Source: Halisarca cf. caerulea
Lineage: Eukaryota > Porifera > Demospongiae > Chondrillida > Halisarcidae
Direction of reading: 5' to 3'
Length of the DNA stretch: 64,000 nt
NCBI GenBank assembly: GCA_963170055.1
Contig: CAUJGJ010000397.1
Location: 13,916,428 to 13,980,427, forward strand
The notes under the pieces: generated by a model
Told to the model about the DNA's origin: nothing
The model's database searches: none
The model's input: the letters and a program-made list of their open reading frames with translations, nothing else
Shown: piece by piece, positions 12,074 to 25,027 of the stretch
Layout of the letters: every line of letters begins with the position of its first letter
Numbering within the stretch: position 1 is the first letter of the stretch
Position numbers and translations under genes: made by a program

Positions 12074-15000
12074 TTTCACTAATTGTAGAACCACAGGTAA
12101 TTGTTATTCTATAAACCCTCACACATGTCTGCCATAAATCATACAATATACAACAATTTAACCGAAAAAGTTAATGCTGCTCTTAATTAGTAATGAATAA
12201 TAATTTTCATTCATCCACAATTGCTGCATGCACCATACATCCCCCCCCCCCAAGTTTACAAGTTCCACCACCACCGCATGGTCATATGAATGCAAAGAAC
12301 AAAAAAGACAAGAAAAATTTGAAACTCAATCAACAATACATATTCATACCATATCTTTTTGCTCCTTCAAACAAACAAATAGGGGACAGCTGCATACCCC
12401 TCCTGGGAAGTCCCTCTCAATTAACTTGTACAACCTTTCGAAGAGGGACACATTCATCCCATGTTGAGCAGACTCTAACACACCACTATTGAGTAGGGGA
12501 CGATGTTGATGATGGTCTCCTATCAGAATCACATGAAGAGCTTGGTGGATGGCAGAGAAGGTCTCCGGTTCTGTGATCATTGAAGCATTGTACACAACAA
12601 CCTGAACAGGCTCAAAATATCGACAAATCCTCTCATTCGATGCTTCATTAGCTGTACAAATGACTATATCAAATGAATTATTTTCACAAATGTGCTTCTC
12701 TGCCTGTGCTAAGTACTTCAAGTACAAATGCCGATCACTTGGAGCAAGTATCTTACTATCACGGCAGGACATGTTGATACTATTCTCCAGTTTCTTTAGA
12801 TTTTCAGACCATGGTGATTTTGTACGTATGAGATGATGTAGGGCATATCGTGTGTCCTTTTTGCTCAGCTTGGGACTTCTTATATCTCCATGATGGAATA
12901 TTACATCATCTTCATAGTAAATTTCATGGTAGTATTGATGCTCCTCTCTTCTGCTTATTCTTAGCACTTGTGTGGTACATGAATCAGATCCCTTTAGAAG
13001 CCCATGGAGCACATCTGCATAGAAAATGTAGTAATAATTGTGATTACACATAGTCATTGTGGCAATAAAGTATATAACATTGTTAAAAGTTGGTATATGT
13101 TGTGAAATGGTTGCAATCGTTAATTTTAGCAGATCTCACAAATAAGAACTAGAAAAATTGTTCCAGCATGTGATTTCACAATATTGACCACTATATGATT
13201 ATTTTGTCACCTACGTCATTGGTAGCATCCTATATTACCAAACTACGTGGACTTAAATTCCCATACTGATGGAATGGAAGGGGATACCATGCCATAGTAG
13301 TCAAGTTAAATTGCACTGTATTTAGCTGTGAGGGGAACAATGAAGGATTTTCCCCGATACAAGCTTTGTTTAGTCTCCAGTGAAGTATTCCAAGCAAATC
13401 AAGGGGTAATCGGCCAATCTGAAAGCTTAAAAACAAGCAATTTATCTATATAGCATGAGTTGCAAGTGTGGTCACATAACATGAATGATGTCGCAGTTGA
13501 CCTGGCTATTGCGTAAGTGGGAATAGAATAAGAACAAAACATACACGGCGGAGAAATTAACACCGACGCTCAACACTGTGCATATATCTTAATAAACCTC
13601 AGTCGGTACACACTTCCAAATTATACCATGTCACTGGATCATAAATGCAGGCTGTGCAGGAAGAAAACTCTACTCAGAAGTATAAAGGGGTTGTTAATTT
13701 GGAAGTAAACACAGATCTTCAGAGTCTCAGAAAACTAGATACTTTAAACCTTCCAAGTGTGCAACTGCTGTTTGTTCTGGTGTCCAAGTGCATCTACATC
13801 TGCGGAGATTGTGCATTAGAGTGGGACTCCCTCAACACATGCAAATCTGGATACCATTTCCAGTTTCATCAAATCGAAGGTGCGCTCCAGAGTATTCCTT
13901 TGTGATGAGGCCACTGCTACCAATGTAAATACTAAAATTCTCAAATTACCATGTTAATTCAAAGATACTCCCAATCGACCCAAGCTTGCGCAGGCATTTT
14001 AGGGGAAAGTATGACGTCATCTACCATCTGATTAGGCACACAATTTTGTGCGGCGTGACACCATTCATGATACATGACCACACCAGCTAGACCCAATCAT
14101 CGCTTGCCCAGTAATGTCAGGTCCTAAAAATGCAGTGCGAGATAGGGTCAGCTACGCTAGACTAGCTGTTCGTCACATGTCTGTCATGTGAATCATGACG
14201 TCACTAAAGAAAGGTTTTGACGATAACATAAATACTTCTTCCAACACAAGTGAGTAACCACAAGAGCACTTCAAATGCACTCCAAGTGCAGACCAATACA
14301 ATATTCAATACAATTTTCTTCTATTTGAGAGCATGAAGGCCTAAAATGGAATTTCTTTCAGGCAACTACATAAGCTGTACATGTTGTGCAACGCAGGCAT
14401 TTTAGTAAAATGTGCCATTCAATGAAATTAGTTTGTAAACTACACAACGCCCCTTGCCGTTTCCGCAAAAGGGACATGTTATATCTGCATCTAGATGACG
14501 TTTACAATTTCATGTATTAACAGATTGGAAAGAAAAGGTGACTTTTTGTTAGGTTGTGTCTATACATGAAACATCACCGAAATGGTTGTTTAACCGACAC
14601 TAAAAAGAAACTGCTTAGCCTGAAAGGAAGAGGCCCTCTGTGATTACCCTATTTCTTATCTTTGTCAGATCATAAGATATTTAAGTTTCCGAAAATTATC
14701 TGGGAAAGAAGTTATAATCAGGTATCTTCTCATTACACGTGCATTTATCCCAAATTTAGGCCACCTGGACAATTAAAAAACAGTTTTTGCTCATAACTAT
14801 TGCTATGGTTGTTATAACCTAATCCACAAATGTTTTTCTAATGGTTTCTGACTTGTTCTTTCTTCTAATGTCCGTATCATGTGAATCCGAGGGATATTCT
14901 GATCAGGCAAAGTCAAAATGAGTTGAAAACAACTGTGTGTTCAGAGTGGTATTCTTCCTTTAGAAAATGGCTACTGTTATTGTTATGCCTTCAAAGCAAT

Positions 15001-18000
15001 ATGCATATATGTTACTTTCATCTAATGTACAAACTAGAATGACACTATAGGCCTAGATTGGGAAGAAATGATCAAGAATTTGAAAAACAAACTTGCGACA
15101 TGCATGTGGGACATGTCCATTAGCACTTTAATGGCTTCCCAAAGTTGGCGAATTTACTCTTCACAGATTGCTTTATTTCTTCACAATATGTATTGGAATG
15201 GCCAATGAATGGTTCTAAAGCAGTACAAACATATCTAAGGTACATGTTGAGCTATTTTTCATCTAAGTGGCTTGCTTGAGCGTTCGACTTGATGATTTAT
15301 CAGGTAGTTGAGTTAGGCAGTTATTTGACACAGGTAAATCAGAACATGGGCCTACAGACACAGGATAAAGATTAAAATGTTTCTAATGTAAATATCTAAC
15401 TTTCTACCGATGGGGGTTTTGATTATCGAAATAGTTTTAAAGATTTTCAGCAAATACTCATAGCACGATAAAAGATTCGTCAATAACTTCTCTGAAAATG
15501 AATACATCAAAACCCCCATCGGTGAAAAGTTGAAGCAGTCAATGCTGATCACAATGAAACACTCACAAGGCTCTTAAGTGGCTCCGCTGATTTAATTACT
15601 TGGTGACATGGCATTTTGCAGAAAAAAACCCTTGCACAAGGGGCCTGTTTTCACATGATAGTCATCTGATGAGGGCTGTAACATCATCGAACTCTTGGTA
15701 CTGTTTGAAAGTGAAGACTACTTTGAAGGTGGGGGAGTATGGCAAGGACTGATACGTTGCAAGCGAAAATAAGTCAGAGGAAACAGGCCATCATCTAACA
15801 AAGGCGAATGACTGAAGAAAGTGTAAAGGCGGCAAAAGAGGAAAACTTTAAGCGTTTGAGTCATTTGGCGCGGATCGGCAATCTCGTAGAACAAGGTACG
15901 TACGGTAGGCGTTGTTGAGCTTAAATCTAAATATAAAAGTCTCTTTTACTAGCCTAAATATCTTAGGAAAAGATGCATCACTTTATACAGCACTCTTAAC
16001 GCCTTAAACTTATCACTGACTGACCCGATTTCGCAACTCCTGCAGTCCGCGATTGTCCTTACGCAAATATACGTGCTTGACACTGTTTCTCCTCAGATAA
16101 AGGCTTAAAAGCATCAAATCTACGATAAATTGCCACGCAGCACTACCGATCTAGCTTGCTCCTAAACAAAAACGTCATAGAATGTCACACGTATGTCATA
16201 TGATTCAAAGCCATTTCAGTAACGTTTTCACTAAAATTCCAGCTTGTTGACACATTAGGGAGATTTTGGACATGTTCCACGTGCGCTGGCATTTTAAATT
16301 AGCATTCATCCCACGCGGTCAGTTATACTGTCCATGTAAATAACCTGTGAAGTGGTTACAACAGCACTATCACAGGGTATTTATAACCGTCCGGGAATAA
16401 AATGCAAAAATGGCCGTCTTGAAATAGCTTCACAAATTATCGATCGTTTCTACTTCGTTGACCAGATTTTCGCCCAGTTCTTCTTACTGGACGAAAGTTG
16501 TATATATTCCGCGCATGTTGGTACTTAACTAGTGATTGTTTCTATTGTCTGAAGGAAGATAGCCAGCTAGGAATACATAGCAGTTTTAGACAAACTTCGC
16601 CTTGGTTAGACCTTAGATCCCTCTTAATTCCCATTAAACAACATGAAAAGACAGAACAAGTGGTGAGCTATCTGAAAATCGTTCCGGGCTATAGGTTATA
16701 ATCTTCCGTAAGAAAGTTATAACCAAAAACCTGCTTTTTCACCCTTCAAACGGCCAAAATTTAGCATAAATGGTCCAATTGCGAAAAACTGCTTGATTGT
16801 AGCACTATGCCTGGAACGATTTTCGCAAACCGAAACATCTTAAGATTCCATCAAAGTTGGATTTGGTGAGATTCGAATGCATCTGAGGTCTAACCAAGCG
16901 ACTTCATCTTCACCCTCAACAAAACTGCCATTTTCGTGACGTTTCACGAATACGTAGGCAAAACGTCACAAAAGTCGCCTTCTTCCCCCATTCTGTTGAT
17001 ACGTGAAATTTCGTACGTCATCCGATAGACGCCAAATGATGCATTAAAAACAGCCGCTAATTGATGACGTAGAAAACAAGCACCGCCCACAATCGGAACA
17101 AGCAACAGACGGTTATAAACACCCTGTGATCTTTAACATGCACTATGTAGCAATTGATGAGTTTCCAACATGTTGCGTGCAAGCCAGTGTTCATCTAGGC
17201 TAGCTAGGCACCCATATTTCATTATATAAGTTAATAAAAGGTATAATACACAAAATTAATGGAAATCATAAGCAATGTCTATTGTTCTGCATTTCTTATT
17301 AGAGTAAAGCTGTCTCTATTATGAGCATGATAAGGCTAAACTATAGTTATTGCTCCTATTGTTTCAAGAAAGATCCGATACTCAGAATCTGACATTTCAG
17401 ACAAATGTGGCCTTTAGTGGACCTTCAGACCCCCGTCCCCTCAATTCTTAGGTTACTAACACGAAAAAGAAACAATTAAGTTGCAGTGCACAAAATAAGG
17501 AATAATATTTGCTTTGGTCAAATGTCCAACCACACAGGGTATTTATAACCATCCAGGAATAAAATGCAAAAATGGCCGTCTCGAAATAGCAGCACGAATT
17601 ATCGATCGTTTCTACTTAGTTGACAAGATTTTCGCCCAGTTCTTCTTACTGGACGAACGCTGTATGTATTCCGCGCATGTTGGTACTTAACTAGCAATTG
17701 TTTCTATTGTCTGAAGAAAGATAGCGAGCTAGGAATGCATAGCAGTTTCAGACAAACTTCGCCTTGGTTACACTTCTTAATCCCTCTCAATTCATATCGA
17801 ACAACATGAAAAGACAGAACAAGTGGTGAGCTATCCGAAAATTGTTCCGGGCTATAGGTTATAATCTTCCGTAATAAGTTATAATCGAAAAACCTGCTTT
17901 TTCACCCTCCAAACGGCCAAAAATTAGCATAAATGGTCCAATTGCGAGAAGCTGCTTGATTGTAGCACTATGCCTGGAACGATTTTCACAAACCGAAACA

Positions 18001-21000
18001 TCTTAAGATTCCATCGAAGTTGGATTTGGTGGGATTCGAAGGCATCTGAGGTCTAACCAAGCGACTTCATCTTCGCCCTCAACAAAACTGCAATTTTCGT
18101 GATGTTTCACGAATACGTAGGCACAGTGTCACAAAAGTCGCGTTCTTCCCCCATTCTGTTGATATGTGAAACTTCGTACGTCACCTGAAAGACGTTAAAT
18201 GACGCAATAAATACAGCCGCTAATTGATGACGTCGAAAACAAGCACCGCCCACAATCGGAACAAGCAACAGACGGTTATAAACACCCTGTGCATAATGGG
18301 ATTTGGTCAGTTAATTTTTGCTCTTGCTCAGACCTATCACCTCCTGTGTATTTTCATCCCTAGGTACAGCTGCAGTCAATTCTGAAATGATCACTGACTT
18401 TGAATTTTAACTTGAATACAATCAGCGTCCTACTAAAAATGTAAATTGATACGCTTCAGTTACATGATAGGTGCAGGCATCGTCATGAATCAGATGTCAT
18501 TGTAATAAAATGGAGGATGAGCGCCACATGCATAATATTTTGGTCTAAATTTTGATATTTGCGTGCTTCATTGTGAGCACAAATACTCTAAAGAGTCAGA
18601 AACCCAGTTTTATGAAAGAATTAGAGATCAATAATTATATCCCGAGAGTTGAAAATCTAGGAAGAACACTGACAGTCTTATGTCTTGCTACATAGTATTG
18701 TAGGATTATTTGTCTGGACAAAATGTCCACATACTTTTTATGTTATCCAGCCATTCAACCTGAGCATTTTGCATGGAAAATGACTGATGACTGACCGTCA
18801 TTTGTGCACTGAAGTTGAAAGCATTGTATTCTTTCCTCATTCATTCCATTCTATTCAATTCGTTCTATGGCATACGTTACAACCTTCCATCAACCTGTTT
18901 GTCATTTAGCAATCAGCCAAACTTTAGTAATAAAGCAATGATTAGGTTGTGAGAAACTACTTGATTCTAGTACTATGTCCAGAACTGTTTTCACAACATA
19001 AGACAATACAAAAGTAATTCTATGTTTCTGGTCCCCTTCCTGGTCAAAAATTTTTAGTGAAAAAAGACAAAAAAAATTTGTTTTAACTGATTATATGCCA
19101 ACTACACCATATTGCATAATCAACTTCGAGGTATTTATGAGCACTTTTTACGTGGCATATAAATCAATAAACAGAACGTTTCGGCTTCGGGGGCCTTCTT
19201 CAGCTGTTACACACTTCAGCTGTAACAGCTGAAGAAGGCCCTGGAAGCCGAAACGTTCTGTTTATTGATTTATATGCCACGTAAAAGGTGCTCATAAATC
19301 CCTCGAAGTTGATTTCACAAGGTGGCAATGAGCCTCTACAGCATTATATTGCATAATGCAGGTTATGGCCAACTACGCCATATGGCGTGCAAAAAAAAAA
19401 TGACAAGCGTGAGACAACGCTTTACTGAATGATATGCGACAATAATATTGCACAAAGGACGAGAATCGACCGAAAACAAATGAAAAGTCTTTAAAGCAAT
19501 TTCGGCAAGCGTACACGTTCTTGTAGCTTTAGCTTCATAGTTGTATGCCATTGCTTTATTCTTTGTGCCGCTGCTTTACTGGGGAGGACACTAATGCTGT
19601 TTAATTCAAGCTTCTGCCGTTATTCTTCCTCTCGATTAAACGTCCTCGCTTCCTGCACCATGGGGAGGCTTTTTGCATGTATTTTAGTGAATAATAATTC
19701 GGCCATAAAGCGAGTGCGTGCATGATGCAATAAATATGGCATATAATTGGTTAAATAAGTTAGTGAGCATGCTGGATTCAAACCCTGACCAAGTAAATAA
19801 TATGTGTTGAGCATGAATACATGTACAACCATTGTGCTATTGTGGACTAGTGGCTGTCTGGTTCAATACAGACATGCACTCCACATCTAATTGTGCTGCA
19901 TAAGATTGTATCATCTTTAAACTTGTTTCAATTCAACATTCTTATAAGCATTAATAACACTGGCTCACAGTATAAGGAATTTACTTACATGAATGCCTTT
20001 GTCAATGACTAGATTGACAATAACAATAATAATATAACCCCTGGTGGCCTGGTCAATTTTCAAAGATGTTCAAGACCATGCAGAAACATAATATTATTTA
20101 CTTTGGGTGGCCTAATTATCATGTACAGGAACATCCTTTATGTCAGAACATTGATTGCATATTTGACGAAATAATTTTGATATATATGCACTATCCATTA
20201 AATTGAATATAATAAAGAAATGTCATATCATAAGCTACTTTGATTCCCTTCTTATACATAGAACTATTTAATAATGGATAAAAGATGTAGGGATGACAAA
20301 TTGTCAATCGTCAGAAATCACTGGAACAAGATAGAGTTGTTTGATGCACAGGGCTGAACAGGCATAGGTATAGACGTACCGAGGGGTAGGTGTACATTGG
20401 GCTAGACAGGCATGAGGATGGACATGCATATAGGTCTAGACTGGCATAGTGCTATAGGCATACAAGGAGCTAGACGGGCATAGGGCTAGGCACACATGGG
20501 ACTGAATGGGTGGAGAGCTAGACAGAGGAGGGTTGGACCGGGTACAGTGTGTACATTCCTACATCCCGCTTCATATTATTGGCTGTGGGATTTAGGAATA
20601 TGCAACTGTACCCGGTCCAACCCACTTCTGTCTAGCTCTTTGCCAGTCTAGCTCCTTGTATGCCTATAGCACTATGCCAGTCTAGACCTATGCATGTCCA
20701 TCCTCATGCCCGTCTAGCCCAATGTACACCTAGCCCTCTGTATGTCTATACTTATGCCTGTTCAGCCCTGTGCATCAAACAACCCTACCTTGTTCCAGTG
20801 ATTTCTGACGATTGACAATTTTTCATCCCTACATCTTTTATCCATTTTTAAATGGTTTTTGTATGGTTCTCGTCCATGTACTTTTTATTTCCAATTGGAA
20901 CATATGCCATAGACCAGTGTATTCTTTACTTTTTAACTGAAAAATAACACAAAAAGTTGCCACATATCTGAGTACGAGACCATCCATATACAAGTCGGCC

Positions 21001-24000
21001 ATTAATTAAATGGCACACATGTCCAGTTTTGCGACCGAGTCCAAAAAATCTGCTTTTCCCAGAACAAATTGCTTCTAAAGGTATAAAAGGCACCCTGGGC
21101 AAATTATTAAGTTAGAATGATGGTAAAATTAGCTCGATATTTCCCTCCTAGCGGTTGCTATCTTGTTTGAACAAAAAGGCGAGAATAATAATAAGAAGCC
21201 AAAACGGTGACCTTTTAGGCTATGTAAACTTTCCAGTTTTTAGAGAAAGTGAGGCACTTAGTGGCCTGTTCTATATGTTTATCTATGTAAAATCCAGCAA
21301 AACGTCAGAATATGTTCATTGGAGCTCCAAAACGTACCAGAAGTGAGTTTTGGCACAAACACCTTAGCCCGTAATGTATGGGCCATTATATTTTGGCGTC
21401 ATCCCTACATATGTAGTACTACTGTACTACATGATAAGGAATGGAGAGAAAAGGTGTACCAGAAGACTTGCAATACCCTTTCAGACTGTTGTTAGTCTGT
21501 CAAAATCAATCCTGTGCATGTTCTACACTTTGATTTAAAATTATTAATATACTACCTATTATAATGAATGGTATCAGTCCCATTAACCTTTATAATAGCC
21601 TAGCACTAGTCTGTGGGGTTTGCTATACAATGTTTCCACCACAACTCTCCACTTAACATGACATAAAGTTCCAGGTTATTGCACAATCTAATATATCATG
21701 AAAAAAAATCAAAACCTTTCCTCACAAGGTGACATCAAGATGATTTCTACTATTGACAGTCACATCATATTTTGCTTACTTGCAATCCTACTTGCTATGG
21801 ATTCATTTGGCACACAAAGTAAGACACATTTCTGCTTTCCACTTTCTTTAGCAAATAGAACCTTATTCCTCAGAGCTAAAGCATAGGCAAGAATGACTGC
21901 AAGGTGCTCGGGATGAGTCCCTATTAAATAAGATACATTATTATGAATAGAATAGTATATAATACACATGATGAGCATCTAACTACAGCAAAACCTCCAT
22001 AATCTGACACTCCATGGACTGAAATTAGATGTCAGATTACAGAGGTTGTCTGATTATCCAGTGCTTCTTAGTACAGTCAAACATGGTGACTGTACCTCAT
22101 AACATGGTCAGATTGGAGAGAATGTTGGATTATAGAGGTGTCAGATTACAGAGGTTCCACTGTATTGTGCAAAAGGACACAATTTTCATTGAAATTTATT
22201 CTCCAGTCCAGAGTGCAAAATCCTATACATCCCACATTATATATTTGGCTGTGGGATTAAGAAAGTTTCACACTGTACCTGGTCCAACCCACATCTGTCT
22301 AGCTCTCTGCCTTTCTAGCCCCATGTTTGCCTAGCCTTATGCCCGTCTAGCCCCTTGTATACCTAGTGCTATGCCAGTCTAGACCTATGCATGTCCATCC
22401 TCATGCCCAACTAGCCAAATGTATACCTAACAGGTATGTAAGCAATTACTTTGTTTACATATAAGAAGGAATTTCACACAAAGGTCACACGATTTCAACG
22501 ATTAAACGTCTTGAGCAAAGAAAAACACTTCGAAAACAGAGGTCCAAGGGTGTTCTTTCATTGCTGATTTGGTTAAGCTTCTCTAGAGACGATTTCAGTT
22601 GGTTTTAAATTATTTTAGCAGCCATTCTACCAGTACGCACGGCCGTCGTGTTTTGGTCTGACATATTCAAACCACGTGACGGCATGTGATGTCAACCTAC
22701 TGAGCCGTCAAGTTCATAAAAAATGGAATTTGGCTTTGAAACTTAAGTATGTTGTTCCTAAAGGACCAAACCTCCAAAATTGAATCTTGTGACTTTGTAC
22801 ATTGTGACATTCCTATAGCTTTTATGTCCAGCGTCTTGTAGCTGGAGACCTTCTTTTTCACCAGAAAACCTTGGACATAACAGCCGTGGAAAGGAGCTGC
22901 AAGATGCAAGATTCGATTTAGTAAGATATCAATCTGTGCTTTAGTATGTTGTTCCTGAAGGACCAAACCTCCATAATCGAATCTTGCGACTTTGTACGTG
23001 TCCTGTTCCACTTATGTCCAGCATCTTGTAGCTGGAGACCTTCTTTTTCAGCAGAAAACCCTGGACATAACAGCTAGCCCTGAAATGGAGCTGCACGATG
23101 CAAGATTCAATTTAGGAAGATTTCAATCTGTGCTTTCATTGGAACCTAGTTTTGTGAGCAAAAGCCCGGATCTTTACCACTAGAATTTGGCATTTTTACT
23201 TTTTAGATATGGTAAAAGAAAAGACGGCATACATAACTTATGACATTCGTATTATCTTTTCAGCGATTCAGATACTAAGCTAGATACAGTTAAAGGTGTT
23301 TTTAGAACATCAACTCGCATTCGAACAGTAAACAAGCTGAATATTTGAAGGACCCCGAAGATGATGCCATTTGCTTTATGTCCATAAATCAGACATAACA
23401 TACCTGTATGTTCATACCTATGTCTGTTCAGCCCTGTGCAGCAAACAATTATACCTTGTCCTAGTGATTTTTGACGATTCACAATTTTTCATCCCCACAT
23501 CTTCTGTCCATTGAATCTTATGGTTTCTTAATAGGAACAATTCAGACCATATCTTGTGACTGTAGGCCCATGCTCTGATTTACTCACGTCAAATAACTGC
23601 TTAACTTAACTACTAGATAAATTGTCAATTAGTCAAACAATCGAGAAAGAAATTTGGATGAAAAATAGCTCAATGTGTACTTTAGTGTACCTTAGAAATG
23701 TTGTACTGCCTCAAAATCATCAATTGACCATTCTACTGCATATTGCGAGGAAATAAAGGATTTGCAAAACAGTGAAATTGCTGACTTCAGAAGCCATTTA
23801 TGTGCAGATAGACGTGTCCAACATGCATAAGTATTAATATACAGCAAAAATGGATGAAAATATCATGAAAATACTTATGTTATTTACCCAGCAGGGTTGG
23901 ACATAATTACCGTATGTATATATGCACACCAATGTTGTGGCCATTACAGGGGTATCACAATCAATTACCATTGCAACTACATTTCTACAATTGCAATTAC

Positions 24001-24730
24001 AATTACTAATTACAGATATATTCTTGGATGCTTGCAAAAGTTATTACACCTTACCGAGATTTCATATATGTGGTGATCAAAATCATGTGATTGATGTTAT
24101 TTTCCTATTTCCACCAGCCACCTAGTTAACTGTAGCACAGAAATAGCCTCAAACCAGCCAAAATCTACCTTCTTAGGGGGTAAAATATGTCCACAGATAT
24201 AAACAATATGCATCAGAGTAGTTGCCCGGTAATTGTGTAATTTGATGCAAATAGCTAAAGAATACTAATTACCATTACGACTACTCTGAGACTGAAACAG
24301 TTCCATTACAATTACATTACCATTACCAGCAAATGTATACCTACTTACAATTGATTACAATTACTAATTACCATTACCACAACACTGATGCACACCAATA
24401 GCAGCTCCTATGCCTATGCATGCATACAGATCCAAAGAATCTGATGTGTATAAATTATGTACCTGGAGGAGTTTGGATGATTTGTAGGGACGCAGACATT
24501 GCCTTTTCCATAATTTGTTGATGTTCTTGCGATAGTTTCTTCACAAGTCTTTCAAGATGTCGATTACTTCTAAGAAGATCAGTGAAACTGCCACCATTCT
24601 TATCCCCTGAAGCAAACAATGCAGAAAACATATCAATTGAATTAAGCCAATATCCAAAGGTACTACTGTAACATTCTACTCGAGAGACAATTATAATACA
24701 TTACCTAATACATACATATATGTATGTATA

Positions 24731-24787
<57 letters not shown>

Positions 24788-24972
24788 ATAATATAATAAT
24801 ATGCTTCGTTTCCGTGGTAACCATACCAAGTTAAACTCCACAAGCAGCTACCCTGCTTGTGGAGTTTAACTTGGCAACAAGAGCCCATTGGCTTCTTATT
24901 GCAGTTATACACCAACCCATATTAGGCCAAGGGAAAATGTAATTAGACACAAAAGGTAGTCATTACAAATAC

Positions 24973-25027
<55 letters not shown>

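Noticed and set aside
11943..12146. YIYIYI open frames here and at 57.2 and 63.3 kb
   Set aside because: Translations of (AT)n and (GT)n microsatellites.
13230..13436. Minus-strand frame IGRLPLDLLGILHW as a possible HELZ2 exon
   Set aside because: Exons 9 and 10 already join in phase and in family order; the peptide lacks helicase motifs. Left as unassigned.
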